From assembly GCA_014529385.2 (NCBI GenBank), contig CM043943.1:150629092-150693091 (forward strand): 64,000 nucleotides of DNA. Direction: 5' to 3'. Each line of letters begins with the position of its first letter. The stretch's first letter is position 1. Positions 44,776-56,300 of the stretch are shown here, piece after piece. The translations under genes were made by a program, and so were the position numbers. This DNA comes from Adiantum capillus-veneris. Taxonomy: Eukaryota; Streptophyta; Polypodiopsida; Polypodiales; Pteridaceae. The notes under the pieces were generated by a model. That model was not told where the DNA came from. It did no database searches and was given only the letters and a program-made list of their open reading frames with translations.

Positions 44776-45407
44776 CTATGCCTTGTTGGGACAATGAATC
44801 TCTTCAAGATACATGGTGAAATTATCTATGTTTATAGCAGTGTAAGGGAAATACTCATGATGCTCAACATCATTATATATATTCAGTGCCTCATCTGGAT
44901 CATCTACAACTTCCAAGCCATGTTCAATCACCATATTGTGGAGAATACAACAAGCGCAATAATTTTTGGTAAACGAGTGATATCAAGTTTGCGGATTATA
45001 CCATGCAATATGCGCCATGAGGTTTTAAGGCGATCAAATGCTCACTCCACCACCACTCTAGTGGACGACAAGAAATAGTTGTACATGGATTATGAGGGAG
45101 ATAAGGGCTCTTGAAATGGTATCAGCAACCAAGGAAGCTCATAGTAGCCTCCATCTCCTATGATGTACTCTCCAATGTTGTATTTCCTTCTTGTGAAGCT
45201 TGGGCCATTCAAGGTTTGATTTGCCTATGCAAGGCAAAAAAAATGAAGAGTTTTGAGAACTCTTTTGTCATTTGCAGGCCTTGGGAAACCCACATAAATG
45301 TCTTGAATTGAGTCCACTATGGCCTGCACAATCATGGAGTAGTTTTTTTTGGAGAAAAGGTGTATGAAATTAAGGAAGAAAAACTTCACAAAGAATACAA
45401 GTACCAA
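44776..45407 (-). pseudogene. PIF/Harbinger transposase C-terminal half, decayed
   Basis: Minus-strand pieces in order are NYSMIVQAIVDSIQDIYVGF with PRPANDKRVLKTL, stop, then YNIGEYIIGDGGYYELPWLL, stop, VVVE-stop-AFDRLKTSWRILHG and LDITRLPKIIA, a frameshift, and CCILHNMVIEHGLEVVDDPD ending in TAG at 44,776-44,778. These are the DDE nuclease blocks of plant Harbinger transposases (QAVVD..., GD.GY.L.PWL..., VERAF..LK.RWRIL...), with the catalytic D at GDGGY and the E of VVVE still in place. The N-terminal part is lost where LINE sequence begins at about 45,450. Confidence 0.8.
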
Positions 45408-45450
45408 CAGTAGGGGTTGGGAGGCCCAAGGAAAGAGAACATCCTATCTA

Positions 45451-46386
45451 CTAAAAGGGAAATCCATCACAAGTCTTTGGGGATAATACAAGGAGAGAAT
45501 GTGGAGGCCCACTGCTGCCATCTACACTCCTTAAACACATGATACAATGAAGAGCTAGGGATCTCTTGCATACAATGTAAAACATAATTGTTGAGTCTTT
45601 GAATGTCAGACTCAAGAGGGAACATGGATCAGAGGTTTGGCCTTGAGATAGAGCCTCATTTTTGGAAATCAATCGATGCCAAAGTAAGGAGGATCTCCAT
45701 AGATTCCATAAAGCTATACCAAGATATTTTATGTGACCAATGAGCAGATCTTTGGCAGTGGATGAGAGCAGGGTGTAGGGGCTGATTTTTTTGTTGGATG
45801 AGCCTCAAACTCTTCAATTACAAGGGTAGTAGAAGAATAAGTGTTCAAGTGTTTCCTCTTGTTGTTTGCATCTAGGGCATAAGCCATGCAATTGAAGGAG
45901 TCTCTTAGCTATGGCACCAACCCAAAGAGTCATATAAAGAATGAGCCACATTAGAAAGTTGAGCTTGATGGCTTGTGGGAAAGCCCAAATGCGACAAAAC
46001 CTGTATTGCCATTGCTTAATGCTCCGATTGAAACTCCTTTTTTTTGTTAAGCTTCTTCTTGAGGCAGTCACATCAAGTTTACCTTTGGGATTGTAAGCAA
46101 GGCAGATGGCTTTAGCAATTTTTTTGAGTGTCCTAGTCTCTCTACAATCTTTAGTACTAATTACCATTGTTCTTTGCATGCTATTTATTTTGTCAGTAGT
46201 AGTAGCCTTGGATATACCATATTCATGCATCATGCTTTCAATACACATCCATTGATAGTCCTTGTCCACATCCTTCTAGATTTGAATACCCTTTTTGAAG
46301 GACTTGTGAGAGCTTCTTGTGAGACCAAGTTGAAGATTTTTTGGCAGCTAACCTATCCACAAAGAGTCTTGCAAAAAGAAATGAAA
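45451..46386 (-). pseudogene. LINE ORF2 3' end with reverse-transcriptase zinc-binding domain
   Basis: The minus frame 46,269-45,814 reads RIWAFPQAIKLNFLMWLILY ... LCPRCKQQEETLEHLFF. This is the zf-RVT segment of plant non-LTR elements (W.....P.KIK.F.W......CP.C...ET..HLFF.C). Downstream LGIALWNLWRSSLLWHRLIS resembles the C-terminal tail. The upstream side is cut at 46,387 by the CACTA terminus. The 5' two thirds of the element are not in the window. Confidence 0.75.
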
Positions 46387-46396
46387 CACTACAAGA
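46387..46396 (+). repeat. CACTA terminal inverted repeat (left)
   Basis: CACTACAAGA is the conserved terminus of plant CACTA elements. Its partner is not seen. Confidence 0.85.
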
Positions 46397-46410
46397 GGCT
46401 ATTCATATTA

Positions 46411-46520
46411 GCGACGCTCACACAGCGACGCTCCAAAAAAAAAAATCCCGGCGTCGTTATGAGCGTCGCAACTTTCTTTGTAAATTTGCGACGCTCATAG
46501 CGACGCTCATAGCGACGCCG
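46411..46520 (+). repeat. Subterminal GCGACGCTC repeats
   Basis: GCGACGCTC occurs at 46,411, 46,425, 46,488 and 46,500 and inverted (GAGCGTCGC) at 46,461, with a partial copy at 46,512. Such motifs near CACTA ends are the usual binding sites for the element's own DNA-binding protein. Confidence 0.85.
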
Positions 46521-46559
46521 GTTGGGCTAAAAAAATAACCGAGCGCGCCCAAAAACTCA

Positions 46560-46606
46560 GATCTCAGATCTGAGTTTTTCGACGCCCTCAAGCAAGGAGC
46601 AGGTAA

Positions 46607-46648
<42 letters not shown>

Positions 46649-46650
46649 CT

Positions 46651-46699
<49 letters not shown>

Positions 46700-46815
46700 A
46701 GAGGAAGGAGAGCCAGGTATGCTCCTTCCCTCTCCTCATTCTCATGTTCCCTTCCCCTCTTTCTCTCTCCCTCTCTCTCTCTCTCACACACACACATACA
46801 CACACACATAGTGTT

Positions 46816-46853
<38 letters not shown>

Positions 46854-47931
46854 AACAAAAACAAAAACGCACACACACATACATAAACAAAGAATGCACA
46901 CACACATTGAGAGAGGAAAAGAGAGAGAGAGCATGCATAAATAAAAAACGCACGCATTGAGAGAGGAAAAGAGAGAGAGAACATGCATAAACAAAAAACG
47001 CACACATTGAGAGAGGAAAAGAGAGAGAAAACATGCATACGATCCAAAAAAATGCACACACATTGAGAGAGAAAGAGAGAGAAACTAATTTAACGTCATA
47101 GGAAACTAATTAAAATTAAAAGACCTAAAGATCTAGTCGACGAGGAGTTGAACTCAAGACCTATTATTCAAGAGGGAAATGGCATAATCAATCTATCATA
47201 CTTGGCATGGGTGATAGAAAGGTTATACCATTTATCTCTTTTTATTGGCACACACATCCACACACGCGCACACACACAAGAAGAAGAGAGTTATAACGTC
47301 GTAGGAAACTATCTTAAAAGACGTTAAAGATTAGGTTATATGTAGACTTACATTAAATTAGATTTAGGTTTATTTTTAACTAGATTTACGTTTATTTACG
47401 CTAGATTTAGATTTACGTTATATTAGATTAGATTTAGGTCTCCATAGACTGCGATGCCTGCATGAAGCGGGTGAAGAAAGCCCTCAATGGAATATAGGGT
47501 ATTGCTGCCTTCACTCATGGTGGGCTCCGTCGATCCAAAAGTACTGGTGAAATGTCTTCAGAAGATAGGGAAGAAGGTGGATCTTCAGGGCGGCAAGAGT
47601 CACTACATCCCTGACACAATGACCATCTAGACAACCTCTAGTCATTCAACAGCAACTTCAAAGTTAGTAGCAAGAGCAAGAACGGTCTAAAGGGCCAATT
47701 GCTGTCGTCAGATGTGGATGGAGATGAGGCAGCGTCACCGCCGGAAGTTAACTCTCACATCTTTAGTGATGAGAATGCCAACTCTTGCCGAGTTATGTGA
47801 AAAATTATGTGTTAAATCAGTTTTAAGGTTCTTATAATCCCTGTTAGTTTAGTTCTTTGTTTTTAATATAACATAATTTACGTTAGATTTAGATTTATGC
47901 TATATTAGATTAGACTTAGGTTTATTTAGGT

Positions 47932-47967
<36 letters not shown>

Positions 47968-48399
47968 GAAGAAGAGAGTTTTAACGTCGTAGGAAACTAT
48001 CCCAAAAGACGTTAAAGATTAGGTTAGATGTAGACTTACGTTAAATTAGATTTAGGTTTATTTTTAGTTAGATTTACGTTTATTTAGATTTACGCTTATT
48101 TACGTTAGATCGAGTCCACGCAAGAATTACTTACGGTTTAGGGTTTAGAGTTAGACGAACAGTGAAAAGATCTACTGTGAAAAGATGTTAAGATGCTGTG
48201 AAGTGCTACAGCTAGAGAAGAGGCAAAGGGGTTTTGTCCACTACATGCAGTATCATGTAGACGTGGGTGTGTAGATTTCTTGTACCCACAAATATAGGTA
48301 TTGACCAATAAAGACGAGATTATAACCCGGTGGTTCTGATCTCCGTGCACCTCTAGACCGAGGTGTGCGGGGATTGGACATGACTAGAGAATGTGAGGT

Positions 48400-48468
<69 letters not shown>

Positions 48469-48510
48469 CAGAGAGACATACAGAGAGAGAGAGAGAGATA
48501 AGACGAAGAA
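46560..48510 (+). repeat. CACTA leader: microsatellites and a ~145-bp direct repeat
   Basis: CT, CA and GA runs fill 46,610-46,850, 47,938-47,966 and 48,402-48,500. A unit AAGAAGAAGAGAGTT(A/T)TAACG...CGTTTATTTA occurs at about 47,277-47,400 and 47,965-48,095 in the same orientation. No coding frame of interest lies here; open frames on minus are repeat artefacts. Confidence 0.8.
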
Positions 48511-48563
48511 TGCCAATAGAATATTAAATTTGTTGTCCGGGTTATAAGTTTTTTATCCTCATT

Positions 48564-51500
48564 ATGAGTAGTGACGAGGATGTGGGACCGTCCAACCGAA
48601 ACACCTATCTCTCAACGAGGGTCTTATGTCCTTGTAATCAATGCAAGCATGTTGTGCGACGGACAAGACGTGTTTCTTTGCAGCACGTTCGCGAATTTGG
48701 CGAGTTCGATCCATCTATTATAGATCGAGTTGTTGCCAATTATAACTCGTCGGACTCTGACGCTGGCCAACAAGCAGCAATCTTGCAACCCAGTAGACGT
48801 GTTCGCAGGCGCTTTGGTCAAGCAGCATATGTGAGGCCACAAGATGTAGCCTCTGACAGCTCGGGGGATGATCATGCAGATCACATTCCCAACGAGGCAA
48901 TGTTTGAGCCCGAGATTGATGAAATGATCGAGACGATCATGGATTCAGAAAGGCTTATCTATGATGATATGAAAAGTGAAGCCGATACGCCATTGTATAA
49001 TGGAGCACGTATGTCTAGATTGAAAGCACTCCTTGTTCTTCTCAACATGCAGACAAAGTTTGGATGGAGTGACGCTAGCGTCACAGCGCTTTTTAGGTGA
49101 TCTATTACAATTAGTTTACTTTAATAAAACTCTAAATGTATAATGATCTGATAGATTTTTACACGACTGTATCATATTTTTATGTTGTGTAGATTGTTGA
49201 AAGAGCACATACTACCAGCTGACAATGTGATGCCAGATTCCCGAGATGAAGCAAGAAAGATTTTGCGAAACTTGGGGATGGATTACAATTCTATCCACGC
49301 TTGTCCTAATGACTGCATTCTTTTCAGAGGGGAATACATAGACATGGAGAAGTGTCCGAAATGTGATTCCGAAAGATATCGAGTAGATCTCCACGGGACA
49401 AAAATTCCACAAAAGGTTTTGCGACATTTCCCTCTGCTTCCTCGCATCAAGCATTTCTTCGAATGTAAGTCCATGGCCGCCCTAGCATCATGGCATGAGG
49501 AGAATAAATCTTCGGATGGTTAGCTACGAATTCCTGCAGATTGCGTAGCCTAGAAACATATAGATGGAACATGGTCGGATTTTGCCAGGGAAGCTCGAAA
49601 TTTGCGCTTAGGCCTGGCTATGGATGGCGTAAATCCATTTGGTCAAAGATCAACATCTTACAGTGTATGGCCCGTTGTCATCGTCAACTACAACATTCCC
49701 CCGTGGTTGACTACGAAGAAGGGGCACCTATGGCTAAGCTTGATTGTGCCAGGGCGATATAAAGTGGGGAATATGGATGTGTATCTTCGTCCACTATTGG
49801 AAGAGCTACAACAATTGTGGATTGGCATAGAGGTGGTGGATATGAGCCGACACACAGGACGACAGAATGCTTTGATCAGAGGCATTCTAATGTGGACCAT
49901 GCATGACTATCTCGGGCTAACAGAATGCTCAGGTGATCTATTGACACTCCTCACTCAGACACTGTAAATCTTGTTTTTTCCCATAGTTGATCTATTATCA
50001 TGTGTATACATGCAGGGCTTCAAACAAGCGGATACAGAGCATGTGTCACATGTGGACCTAGACTGAATGCACGTAGGGCACCCTCACTGAAGAAGCAAAT
50101 CTACGAAGGTCATCAAGCGTATCTTCCAGAGAATCATGTGTTACGCGACGGCTTTTTGGGAAGAGAGCCACCAAGGATGTCTGCACAAGCATGGTTAGAG
50201 CAGAAGGAGATGTGCGATGACGGATTGCCTCCAGGGATGAAGAGACTATCTCTATGGTACGAGTTACCATACTGGCCCCGACTCATGATCAATCACTTGC
50301 TCGATCCAATGCACATATTCAAGAATGTGGGTAATCTACTATGGGACCATCTGACCGGCAAGAAAGATACTTTGGGAGCCAGAGTTGACCTTAGAAATGT
50401 GGATCGTATGGAGCAATATTGGCCGCAAACAGCGTCTGATGGATCGATAAAACTCCCTAAAGCACCATGGATTTTCACAGGAGCCCAAGAACGCAAAGTA
50501 AAAGAGACCATTCGATCTTTGCGGACCCCCACTGGCGTAATGCACTCGCTCCAAGCGTGTTTTACTAAAGAAGGAAAGCTTACCGGTTTGAAGTCACACG
50601 ATTGGCATAAAATGTGTCAGGTACGTTCATAGTGGACTTTAATATCATTGCATAAAATGTGGACTTTAATATCATTGTTGCACATACTTTACAGTTTATT
50701 TTACCGGTTGCCATTGAGGGATGTTTGTCTCTCGACATCCGTAACACAATCTACAAACTTGCAAAGCTGGTGCAATGGATCTCACAAAAGGAGATCAACG
50801 TAGACTCCATACCATTCGCCAAACTAAATGCTGCGGAGCTTGTGTGCATGTTTGAGAAACATTTTCCTACTACAATGCTAACCATTCAGATGCATCTTCT
50901 TGTTCACATAGTTGATGAGGTGGAAATAGCTGGCACAGTTCATTCCAGATGGATGTTCTTCTTAGAACGTTTCATGAAAACGCTTAAGGGATATGTGCGT
51001 CAAAAGGAACGTTCGGAGTGTAGCATGGCAGAAGGTTGGTTGGTATCAGAGTCCCTAGTGTACATTGGAGAGTGGCTAGATGGATTTGATAAAGCCTGGG
51101 ACACGCTATGGCGAACCATAGATGATGAGCGCATATTTAGGATTGTCATGTGCAATCTCGGTGTTGAGAAGAAGATGACGGAAGATCTAGAGGCTAAAAT
51201 CAACCGATTTTGCATGCTTCACAATCCAGTGATGCAAAAGTGGATTTCACAATATGAGGATGCAAAGCAAGAGCGACAAAGGGCACGAATCGAGTGGAGA
51301 CGGGGAAGACGACCACCGATGCACTATCCAGCGGTTCTGGAGAGCCTACCAACCTTCATGAGCTTAAGATGGTTGCACAACCAATTGAAAAGCGCACAAC
51401 AATGCGGTGACGAAGTGACTGAGGAAGAGTGGGAGTACTCTCGGGGTTGCGCGACCAAGGTAAGTTTGCAATGTACGACTAGCAAGTGACTTTATTTATA

Positions 51501-52292
51501 AACGTTTGAACGGCCACTCATAATCTTTGTTCGTTGTAGTATAAGTCATACACAGCAGCATGGTGTAAAGGTCGACATTTTAGGGTGGAACGAATCGACA
51601 AAAAGCGTTTTACTCAAGATTGTGGAATCATGGCAAAATTTGAACAGTCTAGTCGACGACGTTCCTCTGATGCAGATCCTGTGGTGGCGGAACTCACTTA
51701 CTTCGGCACGCTGCAAGAGATTTTGAGGATCGATTACAGAGGATTTTTTGTCGACTTGTTCGACGTGCAATGGTTCAAGATAATCATGGAGGGTCGCAAT
51801 GCTACTGTGCGTAGAGGAGAGTCTGGTTTTCTTGAGGTGGATTCTACTAAGAAATGGACTGGCCTAAGAGACACTTTCGTACTACCCGAGCATTGTGAAC
51901 AAGTAAGTATGTAAATAGTTAACATCCCCCTTTTACAAGTTATGTGCTTGAAAGCTCTCATGTAAGTTATGTGGCTCTGGCAGGTAATATTTCATCCTAC
52001 AAAGTCTACATCAAACTGGTGGTACGTCATAGAGGTAGCCCCTCGTAGTGCAAGGACGTATGAAGGCTACCATGTGCCAATCACAACGGCATCAATGGAG
52101 GAGATCAGAGAAGATGCTCAATCAGAAGCCGCTACGGTGGTGCCAGACGAGCATCAAGATGCTACTACTCTATATGGGGTGCATGCAGAGGAGCTACAAA
52201 ATGAAACAGAGGATATGTGTTTAAACGGAGAGCTCTATATAGATATAGGAAGTTATGCTGAGTTATGCGAGGATGAGAGAGAGATCTCTTAA
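48564..52292 (+). pseudogene. CACTA TNP2-type transposase, six exons, two nonsense codons
   Basis: Exons 48,564-49,096, 49,193-49,932, 50,016-50,620, 50,695-51,459, 51,540-51,902 and 51,984-52,292 sum to 3,315 nt (1,105 codons). GT-AG borders and phases agree throughout. Exon 1 has CPCNQCKHVVRRTRR and MSRLKALLVLLNMQTKFGWS. Exon 2 has HACPNDCILFRGEYIDMEKC, KVLRHFPLLPRIKHFF, two TAG codons (49,521 and 49,551), then RNLRLGLAMDGVNPFG and the TNP2 core IPPWLTTKKGHLWLSLIVPG. Exon 3 has MINHLLDPMHIFKNVGNLLW. Exon 4 carries a DUF4218-like region (LTIQMHLLVHIVDEVEIAGT; MKTLKGYVRQKERSE). Exons 5-6 carry the DUF4216-like end (WWYVIEVAPR). The two stops make this copy inactive unless suppressed. Confidence 0.88.
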
Positions 52293-52419
52293 AGCCACAA
52301 ATATTGTATTTGAACAATTTTGCTCCGTGTTGTAAAAGCTCTGGCTCTCTAAGTACCTTCCATGGTGTATAACGCTCTTTTCTACTCGCGCTCACATCTT
52401 TTGATTGAAAATTCTGAGT

Positions 52420-53121
52420 TTTCGACTTGCCTCGAGGCAAACTCTTAGCCTTGAGCATATATCTAGCCGTCTCCATTAAAGACCTGTTCTTCCTTTCTGC
52501 AACACCATTCTGTTGTGGTGTGTATGGCATAGTGCATTGGTGTTTAATGCCTTTCTTTCCCAAAAAATCCTTAAATGCACCTGACATGTATTCACCTCCT
52601 CGATCGGTACGAAGAGTCTGTACTTTGCAACCTGTTTCATTTTCAACCATGGAGACATAATGTTGAAAAACTGCAAACACATCTGACTTTGCTTTGAGTG
52701 GATACACCCAACAAAACCTGGAAAAGTCATCAATGAAGGTCACAAAATAAAGGCTGTTTCCTATAGATGGCATCCTCATAGGACCACATACATCACTGTG
52801 TACAAGCTGCAACTTTCGTGTCGCTCTAACTAAACCATCCTGCGAAAATGCAAATCTGTGCATCTTTCCAAGAACGCAACCTTCACATACATGTCTTGGT
52901 GGCATCTCCAATAAAGACAAATCATGCACCATATTATGACGTTGTAAAGTCATCAAACTCCCATAACTAACATGCCCAAATCTAGCATGCCACAACTCAG
53001 CATCCTGCATGGCCTGAGTCTTTGTTTCTGCAATACATACCTGAATCTGCTTTTCATAACGATCTAGCACAAATAGTCCATTTTCCAGCGTACCTGTAGT
53101 GATAAGAGAATAACCATTCTC
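52420..53121 (-). pseudogene. Copia F integrase region
   Basis: On minus: AELWHARFGHVSYGSL (GAG-pre-integrase), [74 protein letters not shown] and TPQQNGVAERKNRSLMETAR. At about 52,430, after KAKSLP, similarity to copia stops and the frame runs by chance into the opposite strand of the CACTA 3' end. RT and RNase H are missing. Confidence 0.88.
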
Positions 53122-54090
53122 TCAATCTCGTACAACACATCTGTCATCCTCAAAAATGACCCGAAGACCATTTTTTGCAAGAGAGGATACAGACAACAAA
53201 TTCTTCTTGATCCCTGGAACATATAAGACATCTGGCAAGCATAAATCTGAACCATCTGAAATGGTAATCAAAATCTTACCAACGCCTTTGATTCGATAAG
53301 AAGCATTATTTGCACATGTCACCTTCTTTCCTGCTGGAGCTGCATCCAATGAACAAAACAAATCCTTCCTTGAAGTAATATGCCTGGATGCACCACTATC
53401 AAAGTACCAAATCATTTGTGTCTTGTCAACACTGTAAGCAAAAAAATCTGAACATACTACGAAAGCATAAGAATCCTGCACAAAGTTTGCAGACTCTTCT
53501 TTAGCTGTAGAAGAATCACCAGAAGCTGAAACAACCAAACTTGATTCTTTTTTCTTTTCTTTAGCAATTCGCTTTTTACACTCACTAATGTAGTGACCAG
53601 GTTTCTTACAGTAGTGACATTTACCTTTCTTCTTGGACTTGTCGGAATCACCTTTAGACTTCTCTGAAGATTGTCCTGCACTAGACTTGGAGTAATGAGC
53701 ACTCTCTTTACCCTTGTTTTTGTTTTGTACAACAAGAGCATGATCCATACCATCCACCTGTAAAGACTTGTTCTTACGTGATTGATCCTCCTGCAATAGC
53801 AAAGCCACTAACTCTTCAAAATGAAGAGGCTCAGGATTAGCTCGCAAAGACAGAGTCAAAGAAGTCTGAAAAGTCAAATAAGATGGTGGTAGTGAATTGA
53901 GTGTTTTGGAAACCAAGTCCTTCTCTGGAATCACTTCATCAATGCTAAGAAATTGCTCTTTAAGATCCCTGATTTTTGTAAGATGCTCGACAATATCGTC
54001 ACCTTCGTCCATCTGTATTTTGTCAAGTTGTTTCTTCAAAAACTCTATTCTGGCAGCGTTACCTCTAAGGAAAATCTTGCACCAATGTTT
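53122..54090 (-). pseudogene. Copia F gag-protease
   Basis: The frame from 54,039 holds the gag segment IVEHLTKIRDLKEQFLSIDE ... NSLPPSYLTFQTSLTL, a CCHC knuckle (CHYCKKPGHYISEC), and protease with WYFDSGASRHITSRK followed by VLYVPGIKKNLLSVSSLAKN. It stops at 53,122 where a frameshift leads into the integrase. Its N-terminus is cut at about 54,090 next to a T run. Confidence 0.9.
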
Positions 54091-54099
54091 TTTTTTTTC

Positions 54100-54280
54100 A
54101 AATTTATTCTAACTTGGAGAGAGTATCTTTAGATTCTTCTCTTTATAATATTTGTCTTAAAATCCAATTTTCAAATCTTCTCTTTAGAATATTTTCAAAT
54201 TTATTCTAACTTGGAGAGAGTATCTTTAGATTCTTCTCTTTATAATATTTTGTCTTAAAATCCAATTTTCCTTCTAGTGT
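54100..54280. repeat. 97-bp tandem duplication
   Basis: AAATTTATTCTAACTTGGAG... begins at 54,100 and again at 54,197, with nearly identical text through AATCCAATTTTC. It adjoins the truncated gag of copia F. Confidence 0.9.
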
Positions 54281-54610
54281 CACTTAAATTCCATCATGTC
54301 TCAAGTGCATGTCATGAGAATTAGGGGCTTCTTTCTTCTTGCACTAAAAATACCCGAACTTGACTTTTAAGCTTTTGATCTGTATTGTAGCCAAATTCAA
54401 ACGACCTTTTGGATTCAATTGCCTTGTGGTGTTTGGTTTCAAACTTCTATATATTCGATAACATTGTGAAGGATTTGGGGGTGGTCTCTATAACACCTCC
54501 ATTTTCACAAGATATATGAGGAAAAGAAACAAGAAGATGGGATCCAATCTCCACTCACAAATTTGCTTGCCCTTGTAAACACAAAACCCTGCGTACACTC
54601 GACTAGCTTC

Positions 54611-55222
54611 TGTTAAGTATGGAGCCTGATTTACCCCTTGTAATTTTTTGTATTAAAAACGCACATTTGTAAGGCCCCCGTTATGAGGTGAAGCCATCGT
54701 GCGTAAAGAAAAATCACTCGTCGAAAATTAAAATCACTTGTCGAAAACCAAAATTTTCACTCCCCATCGGAATATTCCTTTTTGTAGGAATATTATGGCC
54801 AAACGACGCCCGAAAAGTGGTCGAAAAACGATCGGCCGGTTGGCCGGTGGTCAAAAGTCAATGGCTGGTGGCCGGTGGCCGAATTCAAAAGCGGACTTGT
54901 CTTCTCAAGGGCGGCCACACATCGGATTGGAGGGTCCGATTTGGACTTATCTACATAAGGGCAGCTACACATGGCTGCCTCTCATGAGAGAGGACAACCC
55001 TTTTGGCCTATAAAAGGAGGCCATTTCTATACAAATTTCATAGTGTGAAGTTGATGCAACAAGGTGGGTGTGAGGTGGTGAGAGTGAATCAAGGCGGGAG
55101 CTCCAAAAGGGTATAATCCCTTTGTAACCTACTCTTGTTTTGAAGTACTAAAGCCATTGAGTGGCTGCTTTCTCGTGGACGTAGCCCACATTGGGTGAAC
55201 CACGTATATCATGTGTACTCTC

Positions 55223-55276
<54 letters not shown>

Positions 55277-55360
55277 CTATAATCTCTTGTGTATGAAATT
55301 ATCTCTCTCCATTAAGTAATCTACTCAATTATCTACTTAGCTACGTCATATTTCCTAACA
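54611..55360 (+). repeat. 5' LTR of copia J
   Basis: The LTR is 750 bp, TGTTAAGTATGG ... TTCCTAACA. It has a TATA box (CCTATAAAAGG near 55,006-55,016) and a CT microsatellite at 55,222-55,275 in the transcribed part. Confidence 0.9.
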
Positions 55361-55362
55361 AC

Positions 55363-55374
55363 TGGTATCAGAGC
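55363..55374 (+). promoter_or_regulatory. Primer-binding site of copia J
   Basis: TGGTATCAGAGC, the exact plant copia sequence complementary to initiator methionine tRNA, lies two bases after the LTR. Confidence 0.95.
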
Positions 55375-55433
55375 AAGGTTTGCTCGTAGCTAAATTATCT
55401 CAAGGAAAGGATTCCTTGAATTGAGTGGAAGTA

Positions 55434-56300
55434 ATGGCGGAGGAAGGGAATCTCAAGATCGAGAAGTTCTACGGCAAAAACTACCAACATTGGAAGATGC
55501 AGATTGAAAACTATCTCTACCAGAAGGACCTCTATTTGCCACTAGGCGGTCTTGCAAAGAAGCCCGCAACGATGGTAGATGTAGGATGTATTGTCCTTGA
55601 TTGAAAGGCACTGGGAACAATCCGGTTAAGCTTGGCGTCAATGGTGGCCTTCAATGTTTCGAAGATGAAGACCACGGAGTACTTGAGGAAGTCACTTGAC
55701 AACTTCTACGAGAAACCATCGGCATCAAATAAGGTATTTCTCATGAAGCGCTTATTCAATCTAAAGATGGTAGAGAATGGTTCAGTTGCAGAACACCTAG
55801 ATGACTTTAACACAAACATAAATCAGCTTCGATTGGTGAAAATAAATTTTGATGATTGATGAAGTGCGAGCTCTCCTTATACTTTCATCTCTACCGGATA
55901 GTTGGGACAGCCTTGTGATGGCTGTAAGTAATTCTATTTCTGGCACAAATACTCTTAAGTGTGATGATGTTGTGGGTGTTCTCCTAAGTGAGGAAATGCA
56001 AAGGAGAAGCATATAAGAATCATCAAGTGATGCACTGTTAGTGGAAACAAGAGGAAGGCCTAAGGAGAGGTTCAAAAACCAAAAGGGTCGTGATCGCTCA
56101 AGACGGAGCAAGTCACACACAAAGTCAGTTCTTGAATGTTGGAACTGCGGCAAAAAGAGCTAGGTCAAGAAGGATTGCTGGTCAAAGAAGAAGAAGGAGT
56201 TGGAGTCTCAAGACAAGAAGCCAACATCAGAGGCCAATATGGCAAGTAAAGTAGAGCAAGATGCTCTAATTCTCTCATTATCCAATGTGTCTAATTCCTA
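55434..56300 (+). pseudogene. Copia J gag
   Basis: It starts at an ATG at 55,434 (KIEKFYGKNYQHWKMQIENY). TGA at 55,602-55,604 replaces a Trp before KALGTIRLSL. The frame resumes at 55,632 (MKTTEYLRKSLDNFYEKPSA ... VAEHLDDFNTNINQL), then shifts frame at about 55,857 (LPDSWDSLVMAVSNS). The knuckle CWNCGKKS-stop-VKKDCW has lost its His. Confidence 0.85.

Larger units (their letters stand above)
46387..52330 (+). mobile_element. CACTA (En/Spm) transposon, right terminus missing
   Basis: The left terminus CACTACAAGA stands at 46,387 directly inside LINE sequence. It is followed by copies of GCGACGCTC in both orientations, a repeat-rich leader and a six-exon TNP2-type transposase gene. No TCTTGTAGTG right terminus was found before the copia fragment starting near 52,420 or in the DNA beyond it up to 54.6 kb. 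Confidence 0.85.

Noticed and set aside
46557-47063. Apparent 168-residue Ser/Leu/Phe/Cys-rich minus-strand protein
   Set aside because: It lies in the CACTA leader and is composed of CT, CA and GA repeat translations and a repeated 'agagagaggaaaagagagag' unit.
52165-52420. C-terminal ~85 residues of the copia F integrase frame
   Set aside because: The frame continues by chance into the antisense of the CACTA 3' exon; similarity to integrase ends at about 52,430.
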